Part shown: positions 36,474-48,003 of the stretch, in pieces
Position numbering within the stretch: position 1 is the stretch's first letter
How the letters are laid out: every line of letters begins with the position of its first letter
Assembly (NCBI GenBank): GCA_951802195.1
Contig: OX637629.1
Coordinates: 62,001 to 126,000, forward strand
Direction: 5' to 3'
Source: Tausonia pullulans
Lineage: Eukaryota > Basidiomycota > Tremellomycetes > Cystofilobasidiales > Mrakiaceae
DNA length: 64,000 nt
Made by a program: the position numbers and the translations under genes
Notes under the pieces: model-generated
Told to the model about the DNA's origin: nothing
Seen by the model: only the letters and a program-made list of their open reading frames with translations
Database searches by the model: none

Positions 36474-38942
36474 GGGAGGAATGGGTGGGATGGGAGGAGA
36501 CGAGAGACAGTTAGAGGGAAGACAGCGAGCCTGCTGGACGGCGAGTGTCGGCCGGGCTGGATGTCTCGCCGCCCGAGGAGCTTCTTGCCTGAGGCTGCCG
36601 CTGTCTCTCTCTGATTCCAACCTCTCCAGTTGTGCCTCTCTCTTGCCGGGTTAAGAAGGAACGGCTGTGTCGGGGTTCTTGAAGGTGCTGGCCTGTGGAC
36701 AATAATGTGGCCGGAAGGGTACAATTGAACAGACGATTCGTCGCCCCCGGGCCTTTTCTTAACTTCGTTGGAGTTCATGTGATGAGGGCTGCTCGAGATC
36801 GTCTTCTTGATATGATATTTGCTCGCAAACAAACAGGTCTCAAAGTGAAGAAACAACAATGGAGATGGAACAGGCATGATATATGGCAGGAGCAAAGGAA
36901 TCAAACTGCGGGAGAATATGCCTAAACGAGGGACATCAAGTCAGCGCCTTGTTCCTTCGACCAAGCAGCAAGCACATCGATGAGATAGAAGGATATGTGT
37001 TGCGGGGGGTCTCAGACATCCAAGGAAGATTGGGCCCTCATTCGTTCCCACCCGTCGCCCAGCTGGGCGACCCTCCAACGGGCCTCCATCAACCCGCCAC
37101 GCGCCATCAAAGCCCTCCCCACCGTCAACCCCTCTCCAAGGAGAAGGGGAGGTGAGCAGAACTGAGGCGGCCCTCATCAAGGCGAAGGGGTTCGAAGACC
37201 GACGCCGAGAAAGGGAGACAGCGGGGAAGAAGCCCAATGCCGGAGGCAGAGCGCGGGGTGGCTCCCCGAGGGGAGACTCGAGCTTGCGGCAAGAGAAACG
37301 TAGGGAGGAAACTGCGAAGTAGGAAAACTTATGGTTGCATCTTTGAAGAGGCGGGGGAGGGGAGGGGAGGAGGGGGGCGTGTGATGCAAGTGGAGAAAGA
37401 GACAGGACACTCACGTGTTAGCGCAGACAGGACTTGGAGAGCTGAGCAGCTGAAAACGGAAAATCTGCAGGCGATCGGAACAGCGTCGTCAGCAACGAGC
37501 CCAATCACACAGGAAAGCACACAAGAACGGAGGCTGTGGAAGGAATCAGGCAAAACGAGGCTGGCAAGCCCCAAAAGAATGGCCTCCCTTGCGGGAGACC
37601 GTGGGAGGGTGCGAACCCCCCCAGCTCTGTCGTCTCGGCATGGTCGATAGGACGGGGAGAGAATAAAAGTTGAAGTCATCATGTTGAGGAGCGCGGCGAG
37701 GCGAGCAGGCAAGAGCGCCGCGTAAACGCGGTCAAAAGCAGGCAAGGGCCGGTCTAGGACAAGTGGATAGCTGCGAGATGAAGCTCTCAATCGATCAACA
37801 GACAGTGCTCACCTGTCAAAGCCGTAAGGTGAGATGGAGGTCAAGGTCGTTGGCCGCCCTGTCATCCGATGGATACGAAGACTATAAATACAGCGAGCGT
37901 TGAACAAAGTAAGCGCTCCACTCATGCAAAGGGACAGGCGACATGGGCTAGGAAGGTTTTGGGAAGAGGTAGTTTCAGAGAACCAGGTATCGTCAACCGC
38001 TCTCTCGCCTTTTGGGCGAGAGGTGCGTGCAGACGGCACTTCCTGTTGCAATTTTTGGTGGATATCGTCTTGTATGATGCAGAGGGAATGGGGATGGTAT
38101 AGGCACCGAGGCGGAAGTGAACTCGACTCACCAGGTACTGGACGAACGACCTATCGGACTGATCAACATGGGACGCAGGCCATCTTGCCACAAGACTGGA
38201 CAAGGCACAAATGCGAAGAGGGGGAAGGGGTGAAAGCTTGATTGCGGTTGGGGGCTGACATGAGGGGAACATAAACCCGAAAAGGCGTCCCTTTTCAAGC
38301 CCTCAGTGAGGCAAAGGCACTGACCTCGGCCAGCACGGGCCTTTGACAAGGTGCGCAGAAGATGGTATCATCAAAAGCAAGTGGTCACCGACAGAGAGCA
38401 AGTACGAGCTGAGACGGCATGTAGCTAGAAAAGAATGTGGAACGACAAGATCACGAATATTCCTATGGTAGCGCGATGCCCCTCTCTCTGCGATCGCATG
38501 TGATGGCGCAGCGCCCGAGTTCTTTCACTCTCTAACGCGGCAGGAGAGAAGGTGTGAGCTCGACAGAGCGGACGAGAACTTATGGACCACGGTACTCTCA
38601 GTCTCGGAATGGCTCCAACGCAGCACGTCGTGGAGAACAGCGAGATGGAACCGGCTTCGGACAGCGGGCCGAATACTTACAGCCTGTTCTCGCAGTCGCT
38701 CGCGGGATGGTAGCCACTCACACTGAACATCCGGGAGGGTCACATCATAGAGCAAGTCCCGATCAAGAGGTGTGAGGCCGAATGCTGGAACAGGACCCTC
38801 AGCATGGCGGTAAGGCTCATCTGAGAGTTGCAAGTGATGACTCGATTTCAGGCTTGTTCCAGGGGCGACGTTTTCCGTCAAGCCATGTCCACGAAGCGCC
38901 CGTTCACCCTCGACCATCAACCACTCTCCCACGCCCGCCGCC
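36474..38942. other. 2.5 kb region without a clear gene, upstream of ILV1
   Basis: No conserved coding segment was recognised. On the minus strand three strong splice-donor-like sites (GTGAGTCG at 38131, GTGAGCAC at 37812, GTGAGTGT at 37414) lie about 320-400 bp apart, each at the end of an open stretch of 80 residues or more without family resemblance. The interval may hold a spliced non-coding RNA or long 5' UTR exons. The last 300 bp are the ILV1 promoter and leader. Confidence 0.45.
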
Positions 38943-41296
38943 ATGCCCGCCCCACCCAACAACCCCAGTGACGCCAGGTTAGACTCCGGTGTCAACGGTA
39001 GCCGTCAGTCTGCTTCAGTCCTGGCATGTATGCTGCCCCGGTCCAACGAAATAGTGAACTGACGCGCGTCCGCTTCTCGTCGGTCAAACAGCTGTCGACA
39101 AGAGCTCATCGCAGAGCCAGATCCCGACACACCTCTACTCGCGTCTTCCGGCACACCATCTCCTTCCGGACGGCACACCGGACTACCTCCGGCTCATCCT
39201 CCTCTCCCAGACGTACTCGCCCCCGCTCAATATGAAGGAGACGCCCCTCACCAAGGCCGTCAACCTCTCCGCTCGGCTCGGAAACGAAATCTGGCTCAAG
39301 CGGGAAGACATGCAGGAGGTCTTCTCCTTCAAGATTCGGGGTGCCTACAACTTTATGAGCGGGCTCTCAGAGGAGGAGCGCTGGAAGGGCGTCGTGACTT
39401 GCTCGGCAGGTTAGTCCGAACGTCGTCCTCCTCGATCCTGGAGAAGGGAGGGGGGGAGAGGGAAGAGAGGCCAAGCTATCGGGCTCGCGAGCCTCATCCT
39501 TGCCCTCGTCCTGTCTCTCTCTGTCTCTGTCTGCTCTACGCTATCCTGTTTGAGGTGTCCTGCTTGGACAATTGCCACATCGGGTGCCTGTCTCGAGCGT
39601 GTTCCCGAGCCGCCTGAACCCACCCCCAACTGACAGTCACTCGCAATTCCACTGTCTACGGACCCCTGGCTGACTTGCCGTCTTCTTGTGTGCCAGGCAA
39701 CCACGCCCAGGGAGTCGCCCTTGCCGGCTTCAAGCTCGGTATCCCCTGCACGATCGTCATGCCTATCGCGACGCCGACTATCAAGTGGCTCAACGTAGAG
39801 CGTCTCGGAGCCAAGGTCGTCCTCCACGGCGACGACTTCGACCAAGCCAAGGCCGAGTGCCTCCGGCTCACGAAGCAGTACTCGCTCACGTATGTCCCGC
39901 CGTACGACGATCCGCTCGTCATCGCCGGGCAAGGCACCATCGCAATGGAAATCCTCCGACAGGTTCCCTCCCCCGACACGTTGGACGGCATCTTCGGCTC
40001 CGTCGGCGGCGGAGGCCATGTCGCGGGTCTCTGTGCCTACGCTAAGAGGGTTGCTCAACCAAGTCTCAAAATTGTCGGCGTCGAGACGGTCGACGGCGAC
40101 GCCATGAAGCGGTCGATCGCCAAGGGCGAGCGCGTCCTCCTCGACGAGGTTGGACCCTTCAGCGATGGCACTGCCGTTAAGATTGTCGGCGAGGAGTGCT
40201 TCCGCATATGCAAAGATAACCTCGACGCCATCCAGCTCTGCACAAACGATGAGATCTGCGCTGCCATGAAGGATATCTTTGAGGGTGGGTCGCTTTCGCA
40301 CGAGTAACCACTTCGCTGTCCTGTTGACACCTGCCTCATCTTTCACAGAGACCCGGACTGTTCCTGAACCGTCGGGTGCTCTCTCGCTTGCGGGACTCAA
40401 ATCGTATATCGTTAAGAATCAGCTCCAGGGTGCCGGCAAGCGGTTCGTTGCCGTCGTCTCAGGTGCCAACGTCAACTTTGGCCGGCTCAAGTTTGTCGCC
40501 GAGCGCGCCGACCTCGGCGAGCGCAGGGAGGTGCTAATGAGTGTCACTATTCCGGAGAAGCCTGGAAGGTAATTCCACCGGTTTCCCCCTCTCCCTTACT
40601 TTGTGGAGTCAAGAACGCTGATTTCCCTCTCCCCCCCCCCTCCCCCCCCGTCTCTCCCTCCAGCTTCCTCAAGTTCCACTCTCACATCCACCCTCGCACC
40701 GTCACCGAGTTTTCCTACCGATATCCTGCCTCCCCCTCAGAACAAGCCTCTATCTTCACGTCCTTCCTCCTCGGCTCCAAATCGGCCTCGGGTCCCTCTC
40801 CCTCGGAGCGCAAGACGGCCGTCGACGGCATTGTTGCGGCCCTTCAAGAGGACGGCATGCACGCCTGGGATCTCTCGGAGGATGAGATGAGCAAGGACCA
40901 CGCGAGGTACCTCATTGGTGGACGCGTCGTCGTTCCTGACGAGAGGATCTTCCGATTTGGTACGGTTTTCTTCTCTAATATAGCCGATAACTTCGCTGTG
41001 GCAACCTGCAAATCGTGCCTGGCTGACTTGACCGCTTTTTCTCCGCAGAATTCCCCGAGCGACCCAACGCGCTTCATAAATTCCTGCACAACCTCCACGC
41101 CGCCAAGTCGGACAAGCCCTGGAACATCTCCCTGTTCCACTATCGGAACCACGGCTCGGACCTCGGCAAGGTCCTCATCGGCATCCAGGTCCCGACCCAG
41201 GACCACGCGGCGTTCAACGTCTTTCTCCAGGAGCTCGCCTACCCGTTCACAGAGGAGACGGAGAACCGGGTCTACAAAAAGTACCTTCGGGCTTAG
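38943..41296 (+). CDS. ILV1: Threonine deaminase (threonine dehydratase), mitochondrial isoleucine synthesis
   Basis: Six exons (38943-38997, 39092-39409, 39697-40284, 40349-40568, 40664-40959, 41049-41296) give 1725 nt, 574 residues. After a short leader comes [11 protein letters not shown], then [16 protein letters not shown] and the PLP lysine motif [21 protein letters not shown] follows across a splice, and the phosphate-binding glycine loop is [12 protein letters not shown]. The C-terminal third has two ACT-like regulatory domains ([37 protein letters not shown]), the isoleucine feedback module. The enzyme converts threonine to 2-oxobutanoate. The leader before the catalytic domain lacks an obvious strong targeting helix but is Arg/Ser-containing; mitochondrial location is inferred from the family. 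Intron 2 is 287 nt, and intron 4 has a C-run interrupted by T. Confidence 0.96.
40630..40649 (+). repeat. Poly-C tract in ILV1 intron 4
   Basis: A T-interrupted C-run lies just upstream of the intron 4 acceptor at 40663 and likely acts as its polypyrimidine tract. Confidence 0.75.
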
Positions 41297-41381
41297 ATCT
41301 CTCTTTATATTCTGGTTCACTGTTTTCTTCTTGGTCTCGTTGTATGCATGTCTCTTGCTTAGTCGGGGGCCGAATGGTCAT

Positions 41382-44155
41382 CTATCGTTTGCCGAGATCA
41401 ACCTTCCAGGCGCTCACCGGGAGCGCTGAGCAAGACGAGTAAGAGGTCAGTTGGAGCCTGTCACTCTTAGAGCAGTCCTGAAGAGAGATCTCGACGTACC
41501 CTGAAGCTTCCTCGCTGTCGGGATAATGTACCCAACGAGGAGCGCCGCGCCGATAACCACGCAGATCCACGAGACGGCGTAGTAGCCATCGCGGTCGGTG
41601 ACACAGTCTCCGCCGAGGGCCGCGCACGTGTGCTTGCCGTGCTCCGAGACGCACTCTGAGGCTGGAGTGGAAACGAGACTTTGCGAGTCAGATATGCTGG
41701 TGGTGGAAGAGGAAAGCAGAATGGAGGACCGACCTTCGAGGATGATTGCCTCGCCCTCCTTCAGAATGCGACAGGACGACCTCGTGAAGTAGTCGACACC
41801 TGAGGACCGACGAATCCGCATCAGCGAAGGAGAATCGCAAGCAGTCTGAGACGGTCAAAAAGCGTACTCTTGAGGACGAAAGGCTTGGGCCATGTGCCGC
41901 CAAGATTGCTGACGGTGTTGAGGAGCTGGAGTGCAGCAGAGCGGATCAGTGAGGCAGCCTGCCGGTAAACAAACAACTAAAGACGAACCGTCATATATGT
42001 GCCGCCAATGACAGGGTCGGCGATCTGCGTGTGAAACGCGCTGATGCCGACGAACTGGATGGTCCTGTTCTCGTTCAAACGGCAGATCTTGATTCAGTCT
42101 ACCAGGATCGTATCTTAGAGGGTGAAGCAGAGAAGAGACGTACGAAGTAAAGGAGGCCAGGACGGTGGACAGAACGACGAAGGCAAAGTAATAGCCAGGG
42201 ATGGGCGTCTCCGAAGGGAAGTAGGCCACGAGCGCCATCGAAACGAGACCCGCGGCGAGACGGAAGGTGAAGGCCGAGATCCAGGGGTTGAGCGGACGGT
42301 TGCCGGTCGACCACATCGCGGCAACCCTTAATATAGACCAGCATCGCATTATCAGCCAAGGCCATCGAAAACAAGGGTTATGAGTGATCGAAGGACGAAC
42401 CAACCACCAATCATCTGGAAGGGGAAGTCGATAAGGACCGCGACGGCCATGTCCTCCTTGAGCAGACCCTTCTCGAGCAGCTTTAGCGAGGTAATGGAGT
42501 CGTTCGCCATGAAGCCGATCTTGGCGAGCAGATGCAGAATCACGAAGGATTGGACGTCTGCGAGAGAAGCGTGACATCATCAGCTGTCCGTTGTTCCCGC
42601 TGGACTGCAAGGACTCACGCTTGAGCTTCATAATGCTGAAAATGGTTGTATAGACCTTCTTGACGTCCATGTCAGGGTCGTCCTCAGAGACAGGATCCTG
42701 CAGTGATAGAATTGGGTGTCAGCAGCCGAGCACAAACATGAAATCGGGCGCTTGGAAGCCCACCTCTTTCTGGAACCGAAGGAGCCAGACAGTGATCGCG
42801 AGGTACATTACGGCCCAGAATTGAAGGTAGCCGCCAAGGGAGATGAGTGGGTAGTCGAGTGGGGTTGACCGGAAGTACTTATTGCTATAAAACGGGAGTA
42901 AAGAGTTTGGTTTAGCCCTAGCTCTGACCATCACAGGTGAACAATGGAACCCACCCAAACTCGGTCGAGTTGAACGCGAGAAAGACGGTGAACGAAAGGA
43001 AGTAACCGCTGTTGAGACCGACTGTCTGGGCGGTGCTTGCGTATGAGAGGTTCTCATGCGAGAGTAGCGTAAGCGCCCACCCGTCGACGGCGATGTCCTG
43101 GGTTGCAGCAAAGAAGATGAGAGAAACAAAGATGAAGGTGAGGAAGCCAACGTTGGGGACCTCCTGGAGGGAGCGATAATGGTGGACAGCGAGTTGGCCC
43201 GCAGCAGCAGCAAGAGCGAGACAGTCAGTGCATGTCCCCTGCAAGCAGCAGAGCAAGGACGGACCTCCTCGAGCCAGCCGTTTATGTTGCGGCCCAACCA
43301 CCACATTGCCGAGCCGATGATAGCCTGCACGGGGATGATCCAGCTCTTGCGGCGACCGATGGAAGGCCAGAAGCAGGCGTCAACGATCGGCGACCAAAGG
43401 AGCTTGAGGGAGTATGGGTATGTCGAGAGGGAGAAGAGAGCGAGTTGGGAGTAGGAGAGCTTGGGCTTGAGGAGGAAAGGGAGCGTGCCAAAGACGAGGC
43501 CGAGGGGAACACCTTGGAGGAGGTCTGGACGACACGAGAGAAGCAGGAGGCGCGACATCAATGTGTCAGCATACAAGCTAAAACGGGAGGCGTAACTCCT
43601 GTCCAAACAGTCTCGACAGGGAGACCACTAGTAAACTAGCTCTCGCAGCTTCGACTCTTCGAAGGGCTTGGTAAGAAGTTACGTTTGCGAACAGTGAAGC
43701 CAACCATCGCTGTCGTCGTCGTCCTTTGGCGGGTCTGAGCACAAACCCGCCGTCGTGACATGCGCGTCCCTCACACGACTGACCACGATAAAGAGAAGCA
43801 ACTCACAGAGCAGAACGAGGAGAGCAAAGCTCCTCCGATCCTTCCCCGTCAGCATGCCGCCCTTGCCACTCTTCTCCGAGGCAGCGGCGTGGTCCAGACG
43901 CGCGGCAGCCTTGTCAAGCCCCCGGGTCGGACTCTGCCGACTAGCGCGGTTCGGCTTGTAGGGTGGCGGCGAGGCGAGCTCGTACTCGCCCCGCTCGTCA
44001 AGGTCCGCGGCGGACTCGATGTTGCGGTGGCGCGGGGCGTCGACAAGCATGGGCGCAGACGAGGAGGACGCAGACGACGACGGGGACTGGGATGACGGCG
44101 AGGTGTTTCGGCAGGGAGTGGGGGGAGACCGTCTCTTTGCTGCCTTTCGGGCCAT
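41382..44155 (-). CDS. Acetyl-CoA transporter, SLC33A1/AT-1 family (major facilitator)
   Basis: Twelve exons (44155-43807, 43524-43265, 43163-42955, 42884-42764, 42697-42619, 42557-42401, 42326-42144, 42064-41989, 41925-41868, 41799-41734, 41661-41500, 41425-41382) total 1764 nt, 587 residues. The polar N-terminus of about 100 residues precedes membrane segments starting LLQGVPLGLVFGTLPFLL. The family motifs are KLLWSPIVDACFWPSIGRRK, AATQDIAVDGWALTLL and LNSGYFLSF; later come KIGFMANDSITSLKLLEKG, FVGISAFHTQIADPVIGGTY and TLLNTVSNLGGTWPK. About 12 hydrophobic segments are present. SLC33A1 carries acetyl-CoA into the ER lumen for protein N-lysine acetylation; fungal members (yeast YBR220C) are less studied. 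Introns are dense and in all three phases. It converges on ILV1 with 85 bp between stops. Confidence 0.92.
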
Positions 44156-44703
44156 GGGAGAGCGGGCGGGAGTAGAAGCGAGCGAAGGGGCTGAGTCTGA
44201 GAGTTGCGAGTGAACGAGTGTGGGTGGAAGGGTGAGGAAACAACTGGTGAGGGGCAAAGGTGGTGGAGGTCGAACGCGTACGAGGTCGCGAGGAGAGTCC
44301 GTTTCGTTGCCAGCGCAGCGACAAGCGCGGTCGAAGGCCGGCGGTGGCGGGCGTGCCTGACAGGTCTGGTTGTCAAGGGTCCGACTCGGTCGGTTCGCAT
44401 CGAGATGAAAGTGCCTCAATGTTGATTATAAAAGATCCACTCAAGGTCCGATAGACTTGTGCGGGGATTTAACCTCGCCTTGTCAGCCCGCTACAGACAT
44501 AACTGACGACGAGTCTCTTCCGTTCAGATGATCCCTAATAAAGCGCACATGAATCCTCCATCAACACCACCCATTACCTAGGAAGTTGTTTCAAGGATAC
44601 TTGGAAGTGCACGCAACGCACGAAGGAAGGTGAGCTCGCCTCGCGCCATGTAGCTCGATTAAGAGTGGGCATGCTTATCTCGCGCAAATCTACAAGGAGG
44701 CGG

Positions 44704-45693
44704 TCAGCTTTGCGACTCCACCTCTCCGTGCACTTCATGCCACTCTCTTACGGTTCCGTCCGACTCGATGAATATCCAGTGCCCGGTGTCTCCTGCTTCC
44801 TCGTGGACGTGAACAACACTTTGACGGATGAGGTCGCAGAAGCCAACCTTGTGACACTTACCCGATACTGCCAGGTCGAGATCCTGAACGCTCAGGCTGT
44901 CTTCGAAGAGGCGAGGCTGGAGGTGCAGATTGGTGCATATGGTTGAGGATGCTTGAAACAAGCGTGGCGAAAGAGGAGCGGTACCGCACCGTAGCGAGCA
45001 GCCGAGCCCGGTGGTCCCATGATCAAGACGTCGATTTGTGTCCACTCATCTTGGAAGGGAGTCGGTCTGGATGTCGACTGAGGTAGCAGCAAGCGAGGAA
45101 AAATCGTCGCTCAGCTTTGATGACTTCCTCGATGGGGTCGGCGGGCGCGCGAACATCGATCTGAATCGTCCTACCCCAGGCATGAGCTGATGATGCTGAC
45201 GATAAGCATCGGGGTCCTTGATGGCCTTCCGTCAAAGCTTGGGGAACGCGAGCCCGCTCATGAGCGAGGGGATAAACCTCATCACTTAAGGATCTTTCAG
45301 GGGCTCTCTGCCGCTGTTGAGCTGGTCCTGGATAGAGTCGGCTTTGAGCGGGACTCAACCCATGCCCGGTCGGAACACGTGAGCTACTGGATCCAGTGCC
45401 GGCAGCGGACCACCCCCCTCCCCCCTCCGTCCTTCCCCCTAGTGTGTCGGCGAACGGCCTGGTCGAGGGACAGAACAGGCTTATCCAGTCGGTGAACTTA
45501 CGGGTCGAGAAGGAGTGCTAAAAATAGACAAAAAAGAGAAATTGAGCTCTCTCCAGATGTGAGAGATGGGGAGAAACTGGGAATTCCGAGATCTTGGACC
45601 GAAATATGGGTCTGCCACGCCTTGGTCGCACTCAGAGGGCAAGAAGAGGATAAGGCTGAGTATATCAGCCGGGATGAAGATCGATGCCTTCAC
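44704..45693 (-). pseudogene. Possible decayed F-box-like gene
   Basis: At 45693-45481 a frame reads IPADILSLILFLP and then FLPISHIWRELNFSFLSIFS, resembling the first and last parts of a fungal F-box with an insert between them. Downstream on the same strand the stretch LIRFIPSL-like MRFIPSLMSGLAFPKL, then IKDPDAYRQHHQLMPG, and near 44.9-44.7 kb LEDSLSVQDLDL-like and GHWIFIESDGTVREWHEVHG look protein-coding, but stops fall between the blocks and no splice sites link them well. This fits a decayed F-box/LRR-type protein gene of the variable kind common in basidiomycetes. The assignment rests on weak similarity by eye. Confidence 0.3.
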
Positions 45694-45950
45694 TGAATGC
45701 GTGCGAGCCGGCTGAGGTCGGCTGGTTGCCGCAGTGTCTTCTGGCGTTGCTGGCCGTCAGAACTGGGGAATCAGTAACAAGAATGAGACCGACAGATGGA
45801 ACGAAGACAGGGACGTACGACGTCTGGCGGTCTCTGCAAGTGCAATTTCATAGTCACCTCCTTCTAGGCGAAATTCTTGCTGTCGTGCTCCACAGCAATT
45901 TCGCATTTTTGCCATGTTCTCTCGTTTATATCCAATGCTTGAGGTCCTGT

Positions 45951-46266
45951 TCACAATTTAGGTTTTGAAGCTGACTTGAATGTCGTCCCAGAGCTCAATT
46001 CCGAACCGGCAAAAGGCAGCGGCTGCCGCCGAGAGCGCTTCATCGAGCCGCCCAAGTAGGCTGAGAGGTGAACTGAGATGAATCCATAAAGGTTGCGGTA
46101 AGGGTGAAAGGATGGCGATATGCTTGGGGACAGAGAGAACGGTGATGGTTGGGGGGAGTACGAGCGCCCGAGCGAGACGTGTCTCAAGAGCCGACCTTGC
46201 CTGGCGCAGCGAACACCAGGGCCGAAGGGTCGAGCACCGCTTTCTGAAGACTGTCACTTGCGTCAT
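45951..46266 (-). pseudogene. Orphan coding-like fragment, possibly from the same F-box-like family
   Basis: A 102-residue open frame contains SPLPQPLWIHLSSPLSLLG and LSAAAAAFCRFGIELWDDI. It looks like the C-terminal part of a protein rather than random sequence, but no upstream exon or start with support was found. It may be a remnant or a terminal exon. Confidence 0.22.
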
Positions 46267-47370
46267 CTTAATACTAAGCGATTATCGTATGCTTGACCAG
46301 ATGGCGCGCGTCACTGAGTGTGCAAAGCGCATACACGGATACAACTGGTCACCTCCCTTTTGCTCTCGCCACATTTTCGATTCTTTTGCTCGCGAATGCT
46401 GTGAGATTTGCTGCCCAGACTATCCACTGTTCCTCATCAGCCTTCAGCCTTCAGATAGCTCCAGATCCTGGGAGATCGTCACCTTTGAGGTAAAACTCCT
46501 AGGAGCTACGCGCGCTTGGTTTCCTGAACTGAACAGCTGCTGAGTGAGCCAGATTCAGCCCGTCAGAAGTGAAGTATAAGCAAATAACCAAATTGGACCG
46601 GGACGGCCTAATCTCCGCTCCACCCTACCCGGCTCTCAGTCACTATAACGGAGCAGAATCAGATTAAGATTGGAAGGGGGCAGAGTCAGTCAAGCTTGGT
46701 AAATGTTGAGAGAGCAAGTTTTTCACTTCTCGTCAATCCGTGATTCATGGACGTGAGCACTGGAGATGAAAGGCAGAGAGCAAACAAACACACTTGCATC
46801 CTCGGCCTTCTTCCCCCACACCGGGCAAGCTTACATAGAGAGGAGGACAAACGGCTGGAAAATATCAAAGCTCACCGGCGGGCCGGTGACTACTGTGTGA
46901 ATATCTGCGGAGAAGAAGCGAGGCTCGGCAGCGTTGCGCGGAACGTAGCCGAAGTTTTTTTGCGTCCCCAATCTCCGCCGGAAGGGTGAGGCTGCGGGGG
47001 AGCAGATTGAGCTGTTGCAACCCCGCACGTCGTCGTTCGACATGCTTATAGGCACGTCCAGGTCCGCGCTTGTCTAGTGCTGTTAGTAAGCAAAGAAAAA
47101 TAAAGAATAGATGGATGGACGAAAGGGCGCGCGGAAGGGTAACTGATGGCGATGACGTGTCTTTCGGCTTCTCAACTTCGCCGTTCCTCATCCCTATGTC
47201 GAACGGGAGCAAACCAGGGGCAGGAGGCGAAAGAGGAACAACTTTGTCCCCGCTCGTCGCTAGAAGACGAGGGACAACCACGGCATTTGAGCGGCACTGA
47301 TCCAAAGGTTGATATTCATCCTGCGCGGTGCTGCTTTTTTCTCCTGTCTATTGCTGGGTGGTCCAACTTC

Positions 47371-47418
47371 TCACCTCCTCCTCCCACCTCCTCCTCCCAC
47401 CTCCTCCTCTCACCTCCT
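47371..47418 (+). repeat. Tandem repeat, 13-nt C/T-rich unit, about 3.5 copies
   Basis: The unit cacctcctcctcc repeats with one variant base. It lies 590 bp upstream of the Ser-rich gene. Confidence 0.75.
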
Positions 47419-47928
47419 TTGGTTCCGACATGGCGCGAGACAGCTTGAGTTACTAAATATTTCGACTACTCAAAGTAATGGCTGGCGAGAGAGGGAGGCG
47501 GGGCGAATGCATGAATGGACGATGTGATGAAGCGCGAGTGGCCGGCCGGCCCGTCGCGGGAATCCCAGTTGGCGTGGCTCCCACGCGAGGCCTCGCTCGA
47601 CACGGAGGTCTGGACCAGGCCGAAACAACGCCTTCCCCGCCCGGGGATCTTAGCTCTGGAGTGGAAGAGGAAACGCCTCGCTCTTTCTACGCTTCTCGTT
47701 GGTTCGTTCCTCCGTATGGGACCGGTGTACAGCACCTCTCCCATCGACCTCCACCCAGCAAGAGAGACGACGACCTTCGCGCGGGCTTGAGCGACTTCCA
47801 TCTTCTTCTTACCCGGCGTTGGCCTCACCCCGCAGGGATCTTCTTCCGGCCCCACACTGTCGACTCACCCGTGCTTCTTCCTCGCATCCGCCCGACGCGC
47901 CTGTAACCGGCGTCTCCGCCGCTCTGTC

Positions 47929-47955
47929 TCGTCTTCTCGTCTTCTCGTCTTCTCG
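47929..47955 (+). repeat. Tandem repeat gtcttctc, about 3 copies
   Basis: Three copies of an 8-nt pyrimidine-rich unit in the leader just before the start codon at 48004. Confidence 0.75.
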
Positions 47956-48003
47956 TGCGCCCACCTCCACTATCATCGCCCTCCCTTCCCATCCTCCGGC
48001 GTG

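Larger units (their letters stand above)
44156..48003. other. 3.8 kb gene-poor region
   Basis: Between the divergent acetyl-CoA transporter and the Ser-rich gene no intact conserved gene was recognised. It contains F-box-like fragments on the minus strand (listed separately), two short C/T tandem repeats near 47.4 and 47.9 kb, and AT-richer sequence than the flanks. No tRNA or transposon could be supported. Confidence 0.55.

Noticed and set aside
37600-37630. tRNA-like T-arm (GGTTCGCACCC on the minus strand)
   Set aside because: Position 58 is not A and no cloverleaf can be drawn with the flanks.
38834-38848. Gcn4-like site TGACTC upstream of ILV1
   Set aside because: One mismatch to TGACTCA and a single copy; such hexamers are expected by chance in 2.5 kb.
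45330-45372. tRNA-like T-arm (GGGTTGAGTCCC on the minus strand)
   Set aside because: No matching A-box, anticodon arm or acceptor stem at the right distance.
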